DNA from: Zygnema cylindricum
Lineage: Eukaryota > Streptophyta > Zygnematophyceae > Zygnematales > Zygnemataceae
DNA length: 64,000 bases
Direction: 5' to 3'
Assembly: GCA_037447655.1 (NCBI GenBank)
Contig: JBBHKE010002987.1
Span: 184,705-248,704 of the forward strand
Below are positions 1 to 10,795 of this stretch, in pieces. The notes under the pieces are model-generated. The model did not search any database, had not been told where the DNA came from, and was given only the letters and a program-made list of their open reading frames with translations. Within the stretch, counting starts at the first letter, position 1; each line of letters opens with the position of its first letter. The translations under genes were made by a program, and so were the position numbers.

Positions 1-959
1 AACTGCTTGACTAAAAAGACAGCTTCCTTTCCAAAGGATTTATTTTGAAAAGAAGCTTAATTTACAAACAATTTAACTACTGACAATTGAGTTAACAAAC
101 TGATTCACTGAAAAAAAATCAGGTAGACTAGGATTTAGCATAGTGTTAGCAGTAGATGTTGTAAGAACTGAAATGAGACATAGAAAAAGAAAAAAAAAGA
201 CAAAAAAACATATAAAACAAAAAAGACCGTCACGCTGTCTTTAGCTAAAACCTTTCCTTCGACAGAAAAATCAGTTCGTCAAAATGTAATCATTAAACAT
301 TTCATGAGATAAAACACTCTGATTAGAAAAAGGCGTGAACAAAATCCCATGACCCAAGTTAAAAAAAAAAAAACCGATTCTGTGTTTAGATTTGAATAAG
401 TATTTGCTCCTGCATTTATTCGAAGTGCACAATTTAAAAGTAAAAAAAAACCTCAAAAAGAAGTAGAAAAAAAAAAGTACCTGCACATAGGTTGCCAATT
501 CGGGCTATTAGATAGTTTGTTTTCTCGAGAAGAAAAAGAATGAGAGTGTGTGACAGGTGTCACACCAAACTGTTCCATTTCCAAACGGAGTTCCAAACGT
601 TCGATCAAAAGTAGTCGACCGATTCGCAACGCTGCCTCAGTTGCAAACATCTGCAAAATTACAAACAAAATACATTATGTTTCAATGAATTCAATTAACA
701 TTCTAACAATTTCAATACAACATTGGACAGGCAAGAGAGTCGTTGACTTATTTCAAATACAAAGGTTGTTGGCTTTGCAAAGAATAAATTTGATTCAAAA
801 TCTTTATGTCCACTATTCAACAGTGAGTTCACAAGATTACGGTTTTAATTTTTGAAAGTCACATGTCTCATAATCAATACAAACAGTTTATATTTCCGAT
901 TCTAGCGTTCCCATCATCACCATCAACACAAACTTAGTTTTAATATCTCGATGTCCTAA
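1..959. other. AT-rich stretch, nothing recognised
   Basis: This stretch is AT-rich with many A-runs. Short open frames exist on both strands, but none has a recognisable motif or good coding composition. I see no gene, RNA or transposon end here. Confidence 0.5.
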
Positions 960-1725
960 TTTCCCGTTAACGAATGACTCAATTTCCAAGTCAAACGTTC
1001 AACGATCATTGCCTACAAAAAAACAAATCCAACCTTATGGTGGTGAAAAAAAAATCCCACTCTTGAAGCACGAAAAGAGAAAAACATGCAACTGCCAATG
1101 TCCAATGTCTCCTCTTCATCTCAAACATCTATCGTCAGTCAGTTCCAAATTCCAATCATCTATCTACGATAACATTGCTTCAAGGTTCAATCTTTCAGGT
1201 TTTGAACTCCGGTGTCCAATGGCAATACTTCACCATGAAAATTCATCTCCAATTGAACATCGCCATCATGAAACTAATTTTCCACTGAAGTCCAAACCAG
1301 GCCAATTAGTCCCCTATTTATGAATTAGTCCCCAATTTCCCATGGCCAAACAACATCGTGATCAAATTTCAATGGGCAAAGTCCAATGCCCAATTTCCAA
1401 CTTTCAATTTCAAAATTCCAATATCCACTGTCCAATGTCCAAAATTCAATGTCCAATGTTCCTTGTCCAGTTTCCAATTTTCAATTTCCAATGTACAATG
1501 TCAAATGCCTAATGTTTAACGATCAATGTCCAATGTGCCATGTCAATGTCCAATGTCCGCTGTCTAATACAATTTCCGAATTCCAATTTCCAATCTTCAA
1601 TGTCCAATGTCCAATGTCTAATGTCCAATGTCCAATGTCCAATGTTCAGTGTCCAATGTCCAATCTCCAATGTCCAATGTCTAATGTCCAATTTCCAAAT
1701 GTGCAATGTTCAACATCAGCCAGTT
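960..1725. repeat. Degenerate heptamer field (TGTCCAA)n
   Basis: The 7-bp unit TGTCCAA and close variants (TTTCCAA, TGTCTAA) recur from about 960 and become nearly continuous between 1430 and 1715. Short open frames here read as repeating Met-Ser-Asn-Val-Gln-Cys-Pro patterns and are products of the repeat, not genes. A weak complementary echo (repeated ACATT/TTGGACA) lies near 12430-12540. Confidence 0.85.
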
Positions 1726-2012
1726 AAAGCCTATTCCATGAATCCTCCATCCTCTGTAGACGAAACACGAAGGAAATCCAAATCCAATCCCGCCCACTTG
1801 CCTGGCATTGCTTATAGTGGCTGGGCAAAAAGGGAGCCGCCAGAAGGTCCTCAGCCGCCGAAAATAGCACCGCATGTGGCGGCGGAGCCAGAAGCCCTTC
1901 CGGAGGTTTCCAGCGGTACTGAGGCAATCCGAGCCCTGATACACACGTACAGTTATACCTCTTGTACTTTATCCGTTTCTCGTATGTAACAAGTACAGTT
2001 CTGTTACAGTAC

Positions 2013-2225
2013 ACCGTCGATCGTATTTAGCGTGTATATTATTTTTGTCTCTTAAACATCTTTTCTCCGTACATACATGTCGGATTGTGGATCTGACGGT
2101 TGCGATTGAAAGGTTGTATTCTCAGCTTACGAATGGCGGTCTTAAATTGAAAATTGGACAAATGTGTATTAGATAAGATGTTTTCAGTGGCGAAAAAAAC
2201 ATACACGCTAAATACGATCGACGGT
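2013..2225. mobile_element. Foldback MITE, family M1
   Basis: The 213-bp element has long terminal inverted repeats of about 30 bp starting ACCGTCGATCGTATTTAGCG and ending with the reverse complement. Both sides are flanked by GTAC (2009-2012 and 2226-2229), consistent with a 4-bp target duplication. It has no coding capacity. Its interior is homologous, in opposite orientation, to the element at 16551-16764. Confidence 0.85.
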
Positions 2226-2374
2226 GTACTGTACTGTACTGTATTTGTACTTTTACTTTGACACGTGTAGGGGACATGAGACGGACTTATGAAAGATTAC
2301 AAAACCCTAAAAATTCAAAATATCTCCCGCCACTTCCCCTTTCGCCAGTCCACCAATAACCATCTGCGTTCAAA

Positions 2375-2424
2375 TCCGACGTGGCGCGTAAATCCGACGT
2401 GGCGCGTAAATCCGACGTGGCGTC
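2375..2424. repeat. 18-bp tandem repeat, about 2.7 copies
   Basis: The unit TCCGACGTGGCGCGTAAA is repeated head to tail with no mismatch in the full copies. Confidence 0.9.
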
Positions 2425-2711
2425 GCATTCAAGATTCTCCGTACCGCCCGCGTGCCTCTGCCTCGTGCCACGCGATCACGTCACTGACATGGCATTCGTG
2501 AAAGCGTTCCAGCTGTCTCTCTTCGAATTTAAACCAAGCTGCAGTATCTCTTTTTCGTCCTTCAACCGCCAAGGTGCCTTCCTTTATTAGAGTGGATGAC
2601 CTTTTAGGGTAGGTACGGACAGTAAAGACCTTGAGTTTTCAAATAATAAGTGACCAGCTGGCATTGTTGTGAACACCTTTCCACGCACACACACATACAG
2701 ACAAAAGCGAG

Positions 2712-2756
2712 GGATTGTACGGATTGTACGGATTGTACGGATTGTACGGATTGTAC
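2712..2756. repeat. 9-bp tandem repeat, five copies
   Basis: Five perfect copies of GGATTGTAC. The frames across it translate to repeated Gln-Ser-Val or Thr-Ile-Arg, which is an artefact. Confidence 0.95.
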
Positions 2757-3234
2757 GTACGGAAGGGCGGGGATGTAAAGGAGGCGACATAATATAAAAA
2801 TTAATGCTTTGGTCCTTGCGTTTTTTCGTGCTTCGAATTTGATTCGATCAAAAATTCGGAAACAATGGATGGACGTTTTTTCAAGAAACATGCTAAAATT
2901 TTGTAAAAAAAAAAAAATTGCTAAAATTTTGGCGCGGTATTTTTATTTTTGCAGGGCTTTTAGGATGGGGCATAAACTTGTCCAAAAATTCTCATAAAGT
3001 TCCTATCCAACGCATTTTTCGACCTATTCGAAAAATACAAACTGTAATGACACTCATCCCTTAAATGCTTTTAGACTCTCTCAAGTTTTTGGATGGTTAT
3101 CTTTTGTCACATCTAAGGTTTTCTTTCAAAGTTTCTTCTAGGGTTTTTTGAAGGTTATAGAGGCTCTATTCTTGTGTTTGTTTTCTACCATATGGTCCAT
3201 AGTTCAAAAGTGCAAAAACAATTGGAAACACTAT

Positions 3235-3600
3235 ATGTGGTTATCCCATACTATACCCTAATTGTGCTATATGTTACCCCATACTATAATCGTATTATAC
3301 TATATGTGGTTACCCCATACTATACTCGTATCATACTGTATGTCGTTACCGCATACTATACTCGTATCATACTGTATGTCGTTACCGCATACTATACTCG
3401 TATCATACTGTATGTCGTTACCGCATACTATACTCGTATCATACTGTATGTCGTTACCGCATACTCTACTCGTATTATACTGTATGTGGTTACCCCATAC
3501 TATACTCGTATCATACTGTATGTGGTTACCCCATACTATACTCGTATCATACTATATGTCGTTACCGCATACTATACTCGTATTGTAGTGTATAATATGC
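3235..3600. repeat. 36-bp minisatellite, about ten copies
   Basis: A 36-bp unit built on CATACTATACTCGTATCATA is repeated about ten times with few substitutions. Because 36 is divisible by three, a 150-codon frame (3174-3626, plus) stays open and reads as a 12-residue repeat (Val-Thr-Ala-Tyr-Tyr-Thr-Arg-Ile-Ile-Leu-Tyr-Val). I find no promoter, splice or homology support for translation. Confidence 0.9.
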
Positions 3601-3629
3601 ATATAGTGTGGGGTAACCACATTTAGTCT

Positions 3630-4770
3630 TTCCAATTTTTTTCGCACATTTGAACTTGGATATGAACACATTGGACCATACTAGTTTTTCAACATTTTTT
3701 TTTTTGGCATTTTCACTTTTTCTATATTTAGTGTGGCAAAATGGAAATCATTATTAGGGCTGGGAGCTCTTTTTGAACTCAATGTGAACACCTTCCTTAT
3801 GAAGGGAATAGGAATACAAACAAAAATCACATGAGATTTGAGATGGACTGATGGGAAAATGTAGAATTTGTTTGCATTTAAGATGTAAACGTTTTTTTTT
3901 TGGTTTTTACTATTTTGTTTCGCAATTTTTGTTCATTTATTGTAATCCATTGTTTATGATCTATAGCAGCTTTGGATTATAAGTTCAGCATTATGTTTAA
4001 CCCGTCAAAAATATGAACTTTTCTGCAATGGTATTGTCATTTATTGTGAAATTAATAAAGTACATGAAATACCTACAAACCTATTTGAATTCTCCTGTTT
4101 AGCATATAGAATCCAAAGCTTATGGTCTTACTATCAGATGATTATAAACAGTTAAACCTGGTTTTAGCATAATTCCGCGCTAATCTTTGTCATCTTGCCA
4201 ACTACTATCTTGTCAACAATTTGTTTAATTAGTTACCGCATTTTTTAGTATGTAAGGGTTCCGTGAACAAAATTAGCGGAAAATTTAAGTTTGGTTTATC
4301 AGCGGCGTTAGAACCTCTACATAAATTTAGCTAATGATCATATAATACTGGACAATTTTTGCCAGTCACTTTTCTTGTGTACGCTACTTTTACATTCAAA
4401 AAGGTACAAAGATATAATGTTCTCAGAAATTCTTATTCCTCAATGGATTACCGGAGCCCTCGCTAACCACTATGTCGCAAAGAGGTGTAATGCCATTTGG
4501 CTTGTTTTCAAAAGCCTTCATGTTTATCGTAATGTGAATGGTCTTCTATTGCAAAATGTAAAAACCAACATTCTTCTCCAAATCCTCGTCGATGTCCACT
4601 TCTAATTGTCAAAGTTAAAGAGTTAAACACAACTCAACGTCTACGTCAATATGACACTTAATGTCAACATTTGATGATGTCAACGTCAATGTCAACATTG
4701 ATGTGAACTAAGTCAAAAGTCAAAGTCAAAAGTCAAAGTCAACTTCGCTGACATCCCTACAGTCTCACAG
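3630..4770. other. Gene-free stretch before the carboxypeptidase
   Basis: AT-rich sequence without recognised elements. At 4640-4745 there is a short patch of repeated GTCAA/AAAGTC motifs just upstream of the first recognised carboxypeptidase exon. The missing signal-peptide exon of that gene could lie here or further upstream; I could not identify it. Confidence 0.4.
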
Positions 4771-6473
4771 GTAGTTCCTTTGTGTAAAACGATACCCGAG
4801 ACAGCCTTCCATTCTGAAACCAAAGGATCCCCATTTCCTCCGGAAGCAATTCCCACTCGGTCTGGATATCTTCCAGTCGGACCTGCAGCGGAAAATCGCC
4901 TGTTCTACGTCTTCTACGAAGCCGAAGAACCGTTGCGATCTCTCTATGAAACGCCTATTCTTGTATGGCTTAATGGAGGGCCAGGATGCTCTAGTCTTAT
5001 CGGTTGTTTCTATGAGCTCGGCCCGTGGAGAGTGACAGGTGTCAGTGGGCAATTGGAGCGCAATATTGGAGCTTGGAATCGAAGGTGAGGTAAGGAGTTG
5101 AAGGGAGAGGGATGAAAAATTGGATAGGAAGTTCAGTGGGGATCAAATGGGAGTGGGATTTAAGGAGCTAGGTGCAAGTGGAGAAAAAGAGACTCTAGAA
5201 AGAGGAAATTGACTCCAGTCTCTCTTTCTCTACAGTCTTAACCAAAACCAACCAAAAACAACCTAAAACAACTACTACCAAAAACTTTTCTGGATAAAAT
5301 ATATTGCAGGTACGGTGTCCTGTTTATCGACAACCCTATTGGGACCGGATTTAGTGTGGCAAATTCTCTGGAAAATGTACCCACAGACCAGCCAACCATT
5401 GCTCGCCACCTGTCCCATGCCATTTGTACTTTCTTTAAGGAAAATACGGCGAGTGAGGGCCGGCCCCTGTACCTTACGGGTGAATCTTACGCCGGAAAGT
5501 ACGTTCCATGGTTGGGACGGTACATTTTGGAGGCAGTACAACAAGGACAACAATTTCCGTACCGTCTTTGTGGAGCTGCTATAGGCAACGGTCTCGTGGA
5601 TCCACGAACACAGGTAAGGACAATTATGATTTCTCACCTTCCTCTCCTTTTTTACGAAGTTTTTTTTGACGATTTTGTTGTCTGTTTTGTTTTGGAGATT
5701 TCGAGTTTTTCTTTTGGAATGTTGTAGAGAGGGAGAGAGGGAGAGAGAGAGAGAGAGAGAGGGAGGGAGGGAGGGAGGGAGGGAGGGAGGGAGAGGGGGG
5801 AGAGGGGGAGAGGGGGAGGGGGAGGGGGAGGGGGAGGGGGGAGGGGGAGGGGGGAGGGGGAGGGGTGGAGGGGGAGAGGGGAGGGAGGAGGGGGGGAGGG
5901 AGGGGGAGAGGGGGAGAGGGGGAGAGGGGGAGAGGGGGAGAGGGGGAGAGGGGTAGAGGAGAGAGGGAGAGGGGAGGAGGGGGAGAGAGGGGGAGGGGGA
6001 GGGGGGGGGGGGAGTGGAGGTGGAGGGGGAGGGGGGAGGGGGAGGGGGAGGGGTAGGGGGAGGGGGAGGGGGAGGGGAAGGGGGAGGGAGAGGGGAGAGG
6101 GAGTGAGTGAGAGAGATTTTCACGGCGTACCGTTATTACCTGCTTACACGCGCGTGATTTTGTAGACAAAAAGGTTACACTAGTTACAGTGAAGAATGCA
6201 TAAATCGGCCTTGGCAATCAGTGTGGACAGGCAAATTCTGACAAAAGTTTATTCATGGCTTTTTTTTCTTTTTTGCGGGGGGAAAGTTCAGCTCTCATTT
6301 GTTAAAATTACATCATAAAAAAAAATAAAAAATATTAAAAGAACATCAGATGCGAGTGGATCGCACATGAAATAGCTATTGCAAGAAATGGTGTGCACTT
6401 ATATTTGAACATCTTAAAAATAAATGTGTGGAGTTAGTCACATAAGACCCATAACATCCATAAGCCTCACATA

Positions 6474-6519
<46 letters not shown>

Positions 6520-9500
6520 TCCCTCTCCCCTCTCTCCCTCTCTCTCTCCCTCTCTCTCCCTCTCTCTCTCTCCCACGCCCCTTCTTCTTTTTATGTCTTG
6601 TGTTCTTTAAGCTCTTATAGGTTTTTCCCAAAAAAAAAAAAAAAACGATAAGTCCAGTAATTATTTCCCGTCTTTATGTTCTTTACTTAATTATTTATTC
6701 AATAGATGGCAAAATATATATTGCAGCCAATCAGTTTAGTCTTGTTACTATTTCGTGACGAATCTTTATTTCTCCACTGTTAATTTCTCGTCCCCTTTTA
6801 ATTTTAAATAATTGTTTAAAATGTAGTTTGTGATTCCAAACTTGGCCCATTGTACTGAAAACAATCTCTAGATTTTGCAGCACTCAATAATATTGTAAGA
6901 TTTTTAACCTCAAGAACAATTTTTTGATGTCGATATTGAATATTATAATGCTTTTGAATATAATAATGCTATTCTTATTATAATGTTATGGTATGATTGA
7001 TTTTCAATATTGAATATTGCACGATGTTCTACAAGAAATCTCTCCAGATTATCATTTTTTTTTTGCCAGCTTAATTCTCAAAATTGATGATTTCCACACT
7101 ATTTCATGTGAGACTATCGACCGTTGTCCACATGTATTGGAAATTCACATTAGAAACAGTAATGCACATAGTTATTGAGCAAAAAATTCTAAAAAGTTGG
7201 CAGAGGAAAGAGATTCTAACTTTTTGACTTAATGGTGACATTAGAAATGATAATGTTGAGATTACTTTATTTACTTGCATCTAGTTATTTTTACTATTTT
7301 TTACCACCAAAAGACTTCTAGAACAATAAAAGAAACCCACATTTTTGAGTTTCTTGCGTAAAAATCTCTTAAGAACCCTAAAAAACACTCAAAATTCCTA
7401 AAACTCCCAAGAAAACCTTAAAACCAAGAAAAAAATATTTTTTGGGTTTTTGGGTTTTCCACAGGTGCAAGTACATGCTGACGTGGCACAATCCTTTGGG
7501 ATTTTGGACAAAGATCAGGCCATGGAGGCTCAAAAAATGGCAGAGGATGTAGTGGCCTTGGTGGACAAGTAAGGAAAAGGGTTTTTTTTGTTTTTTTTTA
7601 TACTAATCATTCTAAATTAGTGCGGACTGCATCTGTTTTCATTTTTTTTTTTCGTCACATGTTTGAATCTTCTAGAGAAGAGTGGGAAAAGCTCATTATC
7701 GTCGAACCGAGCTCGGTGAATAACTTGAATCGAACGCCGGAATTGACACCTTGTTCTTTTTTTTTTTCCTTTTATTTTCTTCACGTGTTTGTAAATCTTT
7801 TAGAGAAGAATGGGTGAAAGCTCATTATCATCGAACCGAGCTCTGTGAATGGATCGAAAAGACTGCCGGAATACCGACACTTTTAGATGTGCGACGCGAC
7901 TCAAAGTATCACGCGACAAAGGTCAGTGTGACAGAATTCTCTCTCATTGGAGGCTCGAATCGGAGGAGATTTGCCAAGATTTGCCAGGACACTGTTCACA
8001 AAACCCTTTTTTTACTCTTATTTAACCTTATGGTTTTTTAGTTAATGGTTTTTTTACTTACTGGTGTTTTAGCTATAATGGTATGCCGATGTGAGTCACA
8101 CGAGACCGGAAACAAAAATTTGGGTGGATTGGTGTTGTTGTTTTGAACATTATATCGTGTTTCTCTATAAGCGCTTAATGTTTAATCAACTTTTTCCCGT
8201 GGAAACTTGTCCGATTTTTATTTGGAGACCGATAATCGGACAGTAAGAATCTCGCCTCTCCGTCTCCTCTCCTCTCCTCTCCTCTCCTCTCCATCGCATC
8301 CGTCAGATTAATAATCCAACAGGTGTTCACAGAGAAAAATGAGTATGAAGGCTGAAAAAAGATATTAATGCTACAAGCGGTACGAGTTGTACTTTACGAG
8401 AATTCTTGACCAAAAGTGATATTCTTGTGAAAAGTGTGGCATCTAGGCACTGACACGTGGCAGGCTTTGATTGGCTCTGGTCGCAAGATGGGAAAGAGTA
8501 CACCGTGAATCTAATAGTGTTAACAACACTAATTCGGTGCCTTTTTTTATTTGTCCCTTAAACATAAAATAGCGATAATAATACTAGTTTTTTTTTTTAA
8601 CCCTAATTTGGTAAGCGGCTGAAAATCGTCCACGATGCTCAGACCTAAATTAGAATTAATAACACTAAAATAAACCTCCACACTATATACTTCTTAAGGC
8701 TAATAGCGATTCACGGTGTACCTTGTTTTTTTTTTCTGACCCACTGAGAGGTGGCAGGCTGTGATTGGCTCGGGTAGCAGGATGGAAAGGAGTACCTCGC
8801 TCTTTTTTTGAACCAGGAAGAGGTAAAGAAAGCTCTGAAGGCAGAGAAGGAGGTGGAGTGGGTCAGTTGTAGACCCACTCTGAGATCGCATCTAGCAGTG
8901 GTAAGATTTAAATGCTTTTTTTTTGTGTGTCCTCTCTCTCTCTCTCTCTCCCCCTCCCTCTCTCTCTAATCCCTCCCTCCCTCCCTCCCTCCTTCACATC
9001 TACCGTGAACATTCCTAAAACTCCCAAACTCCTTCCTATGTACATCCTCCTTCCTTCTAACCGACTTCTTTGAAGGCTTGTTACGAAGATATACATAAAT
9101 TCACACCCTTTTTATGTCCGATTTATTGTAGGATACGATAAAAAGCAGTCGAAACGAAGTCGGTTTTCTTCTTTCTTCTCGCCACTTTCACCTCTAAAGT
9201 CTTGTTAATATACATATATTCACACCAGTTGATGTCCCCTTAACTTTTTCCCCTTTGACCCCTGAAATCTCCCCTACATTGGAGAAGTTTATGCTCAAGT
9301 ATGTTAATTTTACATTGCAGGAATTTCTGAAACTGGGACAACTGTTTTTGACAAAGCTGAAATAAAGTAGATAAGGTTTAAACCGAACATAGTACCAGTT
9401 ATAATCTTTTTTCTTCTGAATTCATTCATTGTTATCGTTCATTTGTTAATTGTTGTACTTTATTTTTTTCAAGTCTTATTTTTTCAAGTCTTATTTTTTT

Positions 9501-10360
9501 TCAAGTCCTGTTTCTTTCAAGTCCTATTTTTTTTAAGTCCTATTTTTTTCAAGTCCTATGTTTTTTTGGTCTTACTTTTTTCAAGTCCTATTTTTTTTTT
9601 AAAGTCTTTTTTTAAGTTCCATTGATTTCTTTTGTCTCTTCGCAGGATACCATGAAAAGTAGTCGAAACGAAGTCGATTTTTTTCTTTCCTCTGGTCTCC
9701 CCTTATTACTTTATCAAGGTGTATATGACGTAAAGGACGGGCCACGTGGCAGCGAATCATGGATGCGACAGCTCGCGTGGCAGAGCGCGTCAGAGTTTTG
9801 GGCCGCTAAAAGACAAATTTGGAAAGTGGGAGGCTCTAGAGCGGGCTATTGGAGGGAGGGAGGGAATCTGACGCATGTGGTGGTTATGGGAGCCGGACAT
9901 CAGGTAGGTCGTGGTATTGGTATCTCTCCCTCTCTCTCTCTTTCTCTCCCCATCACTCTCTCTCCTCTCTCTCTTTCTCTCCCCATCACACTATCCCTCT
10001 CTCTCTCTTTCTCTCCCCATCACACTCCCTCTCTCTCTTTCTCTCCCCATCTAAGAGTACACACAGCCAGAGGGAGAGCGAGAGGGAGAGGGAGAGGGAG
10101 GAGACAGGGAGAGGGAAAGGAGAAGAGAGAGAGAGGGAAAATAATAAAAAGACGAGTTGCAGATGACAAATGGCAAAAAAAGAGGGAAGAGGTAAAAAAG
10201 GTAAAAGGTAAAAGTCTTAAATTACGTATTTTTTTAATGGGGTACAAATGGGTGGTTTCAGGTTCCTGTGGATCAACCCCTTTATTCTCAAGCACTCATC
10301 GAAACTTGGATCGAAGAAAAGACAAAATACAGTAATCGATTGGGAAAAGACAAAAAATGA
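4771..10360 (+). CDS. Serine carboxypeptidase, S10 family (SCPL50-like), seven exons
   Basis: Predicted secreted or vacuolar serine carboxypeptidase that removes C-terminal residues from peptides. Exons by GT-AG borders and frame: 4771-5084, 5310-5613, 7465-7568, 7804-7921, 8781-8900, 9646-9903 and 10262-10360 (stop TGA). Joined they give about 438 codons, close to plant SCPL50-type proteins. Visible motifs are the oxyanion segment NGGPGCSS (exon 1), the catalytic serine in GESYAGKY (exon 2), the catalytic aspartate in YQGVYDVKDG (exon 6) and the catalytic histidine in GAGH at the end of exon 6, followed by VPVDQ in exon 7. The full triad is present with no in-frame stop, so the gene looks functional. 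The N-terminus is incomplete: the frame enters through a CAG acceptor at 4770 and the signal-peptide exon is not identified. Introns carry pseudo-exon duplicates, a MITE and long simple tracts. Confidence 0.9.
5725..6115. repeat. Polypurine (G/A) tract in intron 2 of the carboxypeptidase
   Basis: About 390 bp are almost purely G and A on the plus strand, built from GGGAG, GAGA and GGGGGA units, with only a few T interruptions. The open frames across it (Gly-Arg-Glu on plus, Pro-Ser-Leu on minus) are artefacts. Runs of five or more G are frequent. Confidence 0.95.
6478..6572. repeat. CT microsatellite in intron 2
   Basis: A (CT)n run continues into CTCCCT variants. It is the pyrimidine complement of the purine tract 360 bp upstream in the same intron, so the intron transcript could fold back on itself. 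Confidence 0.95.
7676..7760 (+). pseudogene. Decayed duplicate of carboxypeptidase exon 4
   Basis: This segment, with its acceptor TTCTAG, parallels the real exon 4 start at 7804 with an offset of 128 bp, and the T-rich acceptor region upstream is duplicated too. One base is missing relative to exon 4 (GGGAAAAGCTC against GGGTGAAAGCTC), so after EEW the frame is wrong. It also lacks the GT donor of the true exon. I infer an intronic tandem duplication that left a non-coding pseudo-exon. Confidence 0.85.
8444..8745 (+). pseudogene. Decayed duplicate of carboxypeptidase exon 5 start, split by a MITE
   Basis: The sequence from about 8453 to 8501 resembles the acceptor region and first codons of exon 5 (8753-8795): GTGGCAGGC, TGATTGGCTC, then GATG..AAAG..GTAC. 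The copy continues after the MITE at 8718-8740 (T-run then CTGACC, like CTTTTTTTGAACC in exon 5). The acceptor in this copy reads CGCAAG instead of AGCAG, and no useful frame remains. Confidence 0.75.
8502..8717. mobile_element. MITE, family M1-like, with GTAC target duplication
   Basis: A 216-bp AT-rich element with inverted ends ACCGTGAATC and GATTCACGGT. GTAC flanks it on both sides (8498-8501 and 8718-8721), while the paralogous intact exon 5 has one GTAC (8792-8795). That provides an empty-site comparison and supports a 4-bp target duplication. No coding capacity. Confidence 0.85.
9131..9200 (+). pseudogene. Decayed duplicate of carboxypeptidase exon 6 start
   Basis: After TTGTAG, the sequence GATACGATAAAAAGCAGTCG parallels the true exon 6 start at 9646 (GATACCATGAAAAGTAGTCG) and the match continues through CGAAACGAAGTCG. 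It reads DTIKSSRNEV, then diverges and soon meets a stop, so the conserved LLYQG region is absent. A second local duplication (CTTGTTA..ATATACATA..TTCACACC) occurs at about 9077 and 9203. Confidence 0.8.
9466..9618. repeat. Short tandem repeat TTCAAGTCCTATTTTTT
   Basis: About nine imperfect copies of a 15-18 bp T-rich unit lie immediately upstream of the acceptor of exon 6. They form an unusually long pyrimidine-biased tract before that splice site. Confidence 0.9.
9920..10140. repeat. CT array followed by GA array in intron 6
   Basis: Three imperfect copies of a 35-40 bp pyrimidine unit ending CTCCCCATCAC occupy about 9925-10050. A GA-rich stretch follows at 10063-10140. The two halves are broadly complementary and could pair in the intron RNA. 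The exon 6 donor lies at 9904 and the exon 7 acceptor at 10261. Confidence 0.85.
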
Positions 10361-10795
10361 TGCAATCTTTGGACGAGGAATAAAAAGAAATTGAGGACAA
10401 GGAGAGTGTATAAACGGATAACAAATAAAATAATGCTTACAAAAATTAAATAGTAATTAATTGCAACAGATTTCAATGGTTTTTTCCTTTTTTCTATCGT
10501 TGTTATTGTCTTTTTATGAAGGAAGTGAAATATTAGCAATCCCAGTTTTTTTTTCTTTGTTTTTTTTTTTTTTTTCTTTTTTGAATTGATATTTATATCT
10601 GAGTGGAAATACGTAGTAATAACCATACTAACGATGGTATGTGATGTACTATTTCAGATAAGTACAAAACGAGGAAAGTATAACACAAAAAAACCCTAAA
10701 AAATCTGCTAGTTTTTGAGTGTTACATCGGAATCAGTATCAGTATGAGAATGAGAATTAGTATTAGAATGAGTACTTTGCAGTCGACTGCACCTT

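Noticed and set aside
1386-1989. Overlapping open frames with repeating Ser-Asn-Val-Gln-Cys-Pro or His-Trp-Thr
   Set aside because: Produced by the heptamer repeat; no homology and no splice context.
3235-3600. CRISPR-like array
   Set aside because: The 36-bp units are directly adjacent with no unique spacers, and the genome is eukaryotic.
4375-4605. 76-codon ORF as the missing first exon of the carboxypeptidase
   Set aside because: It ends with its own stop and lacks a signal-peptide-like hydrophobic core followed by a donor in the correct phase.
6115-6160. TTTTCACGGCGTACC as the right end of an M1-like MITE
   Set aside because: Similar to GATTCACGGTGTAC, but no left end was found within 300 bp.
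5275-6217. Long minus-strand open frames rich in Pro and Ser, and plus frames rich in Gly, Arg and Glu
   Set aside because: They are translations of the polypurine tract in a carboxypeptidase intron and have no normal composition or motifs.
9320-9370. Possible extra carboxypeptidase exon after TTGCAG
   Set aside because: The frame stops after 14 codons and has no counterpart in the protein family, while exons 5 and 6 join in phase without it.
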